Shown here piece by piece: positions 60,241-64,000 of a DNA stretch of 64,000 nucleotides (the first letter of the stretch is position 1; each line of letters starts with the position of its first letter). The notes beneath the pieces were generated by a model. It did not search any database, had not been told where the DNA came from, and saw only the letters and a list, made by a program, of their open reading frames with translations. This DNA is from Pseudomonadota bacterium. GTDB lineage: Bacteria > Myxococcota > Myxococcia > Myxococcales > Myxococcaceae. The stretch covers positions 1 to 64,000 of the forward strand of contig JAFAFL010000012.1 in NCBI GenBank assembly GCA_023423535.1. The letters are read 5' to 3'. The position numbers and the translations under genes are program-made.

Positions 60241-61465
60241 GTTCACGTTCCTCGCTTGCCTGGTCTCGGTGGCCACGATCAGCGCAGGCTGCTCGAGCGG
60301 AGGATCCGGCTCAGGCGAGGCCGCGGCGATCGATCCCGACGCGATCGCGGTGCCGGTGGCAAAGGGCGACCTCACCTTCTCCTCCAGCTACTACGGCGAG
60401 ATCGAGCCGAGGAAGAGCCACCCCATCCTCTCGCCGCAGCTGCGCAACGTGTGGCAGGTCACCATCCAGTCGGTGCTCGCGGACGGGACGCTGGTGAAGC
60501 GCGGAGACGTGGTCCTCGCCTTCGACCGCGCGACGATGGAGGAGGACCTGCGCGAGAAGGAGGCGGAGCTCGCGGTGGCCGAGGCGAGCATGACGAAGAC
60601 GCGCGAGCAGCTCGCGGACGAGAACTTCGGACGGGTGCTCGCGGTGCAGCGCGCGGAGATGGACGTGGAGCTGGCGAAGCTCAACGTGGTGGAGGGCGTG
60701 AACCTCATCTCGCGGCTGGAGCTGGAGAAGAAGAAGGTCGAGCTCACCCGCGCCGAGCTGCAGCTGGAGCTGCGCAAGAAGGAGAGCGTCTCCTTCGAGA
60801 AGAAGAAGGCCGCCACGCTGGAGGTGGAGCGGCTGAAGGTCGAGACCGCGCGGCAGAAGGTGACGGACCTGCGCGAGCAGCTCGGGCTGATGGAGGTGCG
60901 CGCGCCCGCGGACGGCGTGCTCTACGCGCCCTACACGCGCCTCAACTGGATGATGGGCAAGGCGGCGCCGGGCGTGGTGGTGCGGCCGGGGGACAAGATC
61001 CTCGAGATCCCCGAGCTGGAGGAGTTCAACGTCAGCCTCTACGTGCGCCAGCGCGACGCGACCCTGCTGAAGATCGGCGACGAGGCGACGGTGGTCCCGA
61101 CGATGTTCCCCGACGCGCGGATCAAGGCGAAGGTCGTGAGCAAGGACGAGTTCTCCACCACCCGCAACGCGCGCACCGGCACCGCCACCGAGCAGGGCAA
61201 CCTCAAGGAGGTGAAGGTCGTGCTCGAACTGGAGCGTACCGACCTCGCGCTGCGGCCCGGCGGCACCGTGCGCGCGGACATCAGCACCGTGCTGGCGAAG
61301 GACGTGCTCACCGTGCCGCTCGCGGCGCTGAGCGAGAGCCCGGAGGGCTACCGCGCCACGCTGAAGGACGGCCGCGAGCTGAAGGTGAAGGTCGGCCAGA
61401 CCTCCACCACACACGCGCAGGTGCTGGAGGGGCTGACCGAGGGACAGCAGGTCCTCGTCGAGTAG
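60233..61465 (+). CDS. HlyD/MFP-family lipoprotein adaptor (second)
   Basis: 410 residues. The signal peptide has a lipobox (ISAGC), so it is lipid-anchored. Then a lipoyl-like start (SYYGEIEPRKSHPI), a long coiled coil (about 100-215), VRAPADGVLYAPY and a beta-barrel part. It is a membrane-fusion adaptor distinct from that encoded two genes upstream. Having two adaptors in one operon is unusual; they may form a mixed ring. Confidence 0.85.
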   Translation: MSRFTFLACLVSVATISAGCSSGGSGSGEAAAIDPDAIAVPVAKGDLTFSSSYYGEIEPRKSHPILSPQLRNVWQVTIQSVLADGTLVKRGDVVLAFDRATMEEDLREKEAELAVAEASMTKTREQLADENFGRVLAVQRAEMDVELAKLNVVEGVNLISRLELEKKKVELTRAELQLELRKKESVSFEKKKAATLEVERLKVETARQKVTDLREQLGLMEVRAPADGVLYAPYTRLNWMMGKAAPGVVVRPGDKILEIPELEEFNVSLYVRQRDATLLKIGDEATVVPTMFPDARIKAKVVSKDEFSTTRNARTGTATEQGNLKEVKVVLELERTDLALRPGGTVRADISTVLAKDVLTVPLAALSESPEGYRATLKDGRELKVKVGQTSTTHAQVLEGLTEGQQVLVE

Positions 61466-61469
61466 CCCC

Positions 61470-61501
61470 GCCGCAGCCGCGTCAGTCGTCGTCCTGCGGC
61501 G
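61470..61501. terminator. Inverted repeat between the efflux operon and the converging small gene
   Basis: CGCCGCAG at 61470-61477 pairs with CTGCGGCG at 61494-61501 with a 16-base loop. It starts right after the stop of the second adaptor gene and reaches into the end of the converging gene, so it may stop transcription from both sides. No T-run. Confidence 0.4.
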
Positions 61502-61811
61502 TGATGCCGGTGACCTCCAGCACGCCGCGCTCCCAGTCGAAGCGGAGCCGCAGTTCGTGCTGCCCGAGGTGCAGCCGCGCCAACGCCGCCGCTCGCTGCT
61601 CCGATTCGGTCGGGAGCTCCTCCTCCTCCGAATGGCTTTCGCGGGAGAGATGACGGCGGCGCACCGAGGCCGCCTCCGCGAGGCTCCGCAGGCGCGACTC
61701 GAGCTGGAGGCGCTCGCGCTCGGAGAGGCAGGCCAGATCGTGGCGCGCCTGATCCCACAGCTCGATGCGGAGCGAGGCGGGGAGGTCGGAGGAGATGCGA
61801 TGGAGGTGCAT
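61482..61811 (-). CDS. Small protein of unknown function
   Basis: 109 residues, charged and helical (LRIELWDQARHDLACLSERERLQLESRLRSLAEAASVRRRHLSRES) with a C-terminal strand part (ELRLRFDWERGVLEVTGITP). No family recognised. Lies 61 bases downstream of the helicase gene on the same strand, converging with the efflux operon. Confidence 0.5.
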   Translation of the reverse strand: MHLHRISSDLPASLRIELWDQARHDLACLSERERLQLESRLRSLAEAASVRRRHLSRESHSEEEELPTESEQRAAALARLHLGQHELRLRFDWERGVLEVTGITPQDDD

Positions 61812-61872
61812 GGCGTCTTCTCATCCGCGGCCGCGGCAGCTGCGTCGCGGCCGCGTCACGTGTCTGAAAAAC

Positions 61873-63420
<1,548 letters not shown>

Positions 63421-63685
63421 GACGAAAACTTTCAGGAGATGCCCGGCGCTTTCACCTGGAGTGACGGCCGGGGGCGCTCGCACAGCTGCGGCGCTTTCGA
63501 GAGGAACGGCCAGCGGCCCGTACCACATTCCGCCCGCCTGCCCTCAGTTTTCCGTTGATGACGCGCGGACTTACACCGTCCCGTAGCGGACGCCCCGCCT
63601 GCCGGGCCGGGGGGCGGGCGCCGCGCTTCGGGTTCGCGGCAGCAGCGGGGTGATCGTCTCTGCCGAGTCGTTGCTAGAAGCCCCC

Positions 63686-64000
63686 ATGCCCGTCCGCGTC
63701 CGCCCTGCCCTGCCGGAAGATGCCGCCCAGCTCGGGAAGATGGGCGCGGCGCTGGTCCGCTTCCACCACGGCCTCGACCCGCAGCGCTTCATGCTGCCAG
63801 GCGGAGACCTCGAGGCGGGCTACGCCGGCTACCTCACCCGCGAGGGCGGGAAGAAGAACGCGGTCGTGCTCGTGGCCGAAGCGGAGGACGGCGCGGTCGT
63901 CGGCTACGCGTACGGCCGCCTCGAGGGTCGGGACTGGAGCGCGCTGCGCGAGCCTTGCGGCGTGCTCGACGACCTCTGGGTGGAGGAGGGGCACCGGAAG
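63686..64000 (+). CDS. GNAT-family acetyltransferase, N-terminal part (cut by window edge)
   Basis: From an ATG at 63686 an open frame of 105 codons runs to the window edge. The start VRVRPALPEDAAQLGKM, the strand AVVLVAEAEDGAVVGYAYG and LDDLWVEEGHRK are the first strands of a GNAT fold, with the acetyl-CoA-binding region just beyond the edge. Substrate unknown. Confidence 0.78.
   Translation, partial: MPVRVRPALPEDAAQLGKMGAALVRFHHGLDPQRFMLPGGDLEAGYAGYLTREGGKKNAVVLVAEAEDGAVVGYAYGRLEGRDWSALREPCGVLDDLWVEEGHRK

Overview
The window is gene-dense, very GC-rich DNA from one bacterial chromosome. The gene content points to a member of the Myxococcota (myxobacteria and relatives): many lipoproteins, a PHA-type regulator beside a ParA ATPase, a PrkA/YeaH/SpoVR cluster, a GerW-like protein, sigma-54 activator machinery, and TPR or response-regulator proteins of myxobacterial style. 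The genus cannot be fixed from the sequence alone. I see no rRNA, tRNA, CRISPR array, insertion sequence or phage.

Layout. 1-13.1 kb: a cut-off GAF sensor gene, glutamate-cysteine ligase, an EI24-type membrane protein, a very long S41/CtpA-type protease with PDZ, SH3-like and Ig-like parts, a beta-barrel protein, DUF1810, a glycerophosphodiesterase, a TatA-like protein, a DDAH-like enzyme paired with an unknown protein, a helical-repeat protein and a zinc-ribbon/DUF3426 protein. 13.2-20 kb: a PhaR-like regulator beside a ParA ATPase and a small phasin-like protein, then two tandem ArsA/Get3-type ATPases, a TPR lipoprotein and an M48 protease.

20-22.9 kb is a less GC-rich island. It holds a HrpF/NolX-like secreted protein, a SycD-type TPR chaperone and a divergent small protein sharing a module with the secreted protein. 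It looks like an orphan type III secretion substrate/chaperone locus with its own sigma-54-like promoter, and it is the best candidate here for something not well described. 22.9-31.7 kb: RuvX, a GT39-like membrane glycosyltransferase, the prkA-yeaH-spoVR operon with an extra downstream gene, a DUF433/DUF5615 toxin-antitoxin pair and a lone RHH antitoxin next to what looks like a decayed MazF toxin. 31.7-44.5 kb: a PNGase F-like lipoprotein, an M23 peptidase, glycogen phosphorylase, a headless lipoprotein gene, a response regulator with degenerate GGDEF, a TPR protein, an SPW-like membrane protein, a 21-bp tandem repeat, a small lipoprotein, dnaE and a GerW-like gene.

44.5-64 kb: a sigma-54 activator with a sigma-54 promoter of its own, a diacylglycerol-kinase-like protein, LuxR and receiver-domain regulators, AlkB, an alpha/beta hydrolase without its catalytic serine, an NTF2-like protein, hflK-hflC, a beta-propeller lactonase, a lipoprotein behind a sigma-54 motif, a five-gene TolC/MacB-like efflux operon with two different adaptors, a RhlE-type RNA helicase and a truncated GNAT acetyltransferase. 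Genes are mostly in short operons with 1-8 base overlaps. Several convergent pairs abut or overlap at their stop codons.
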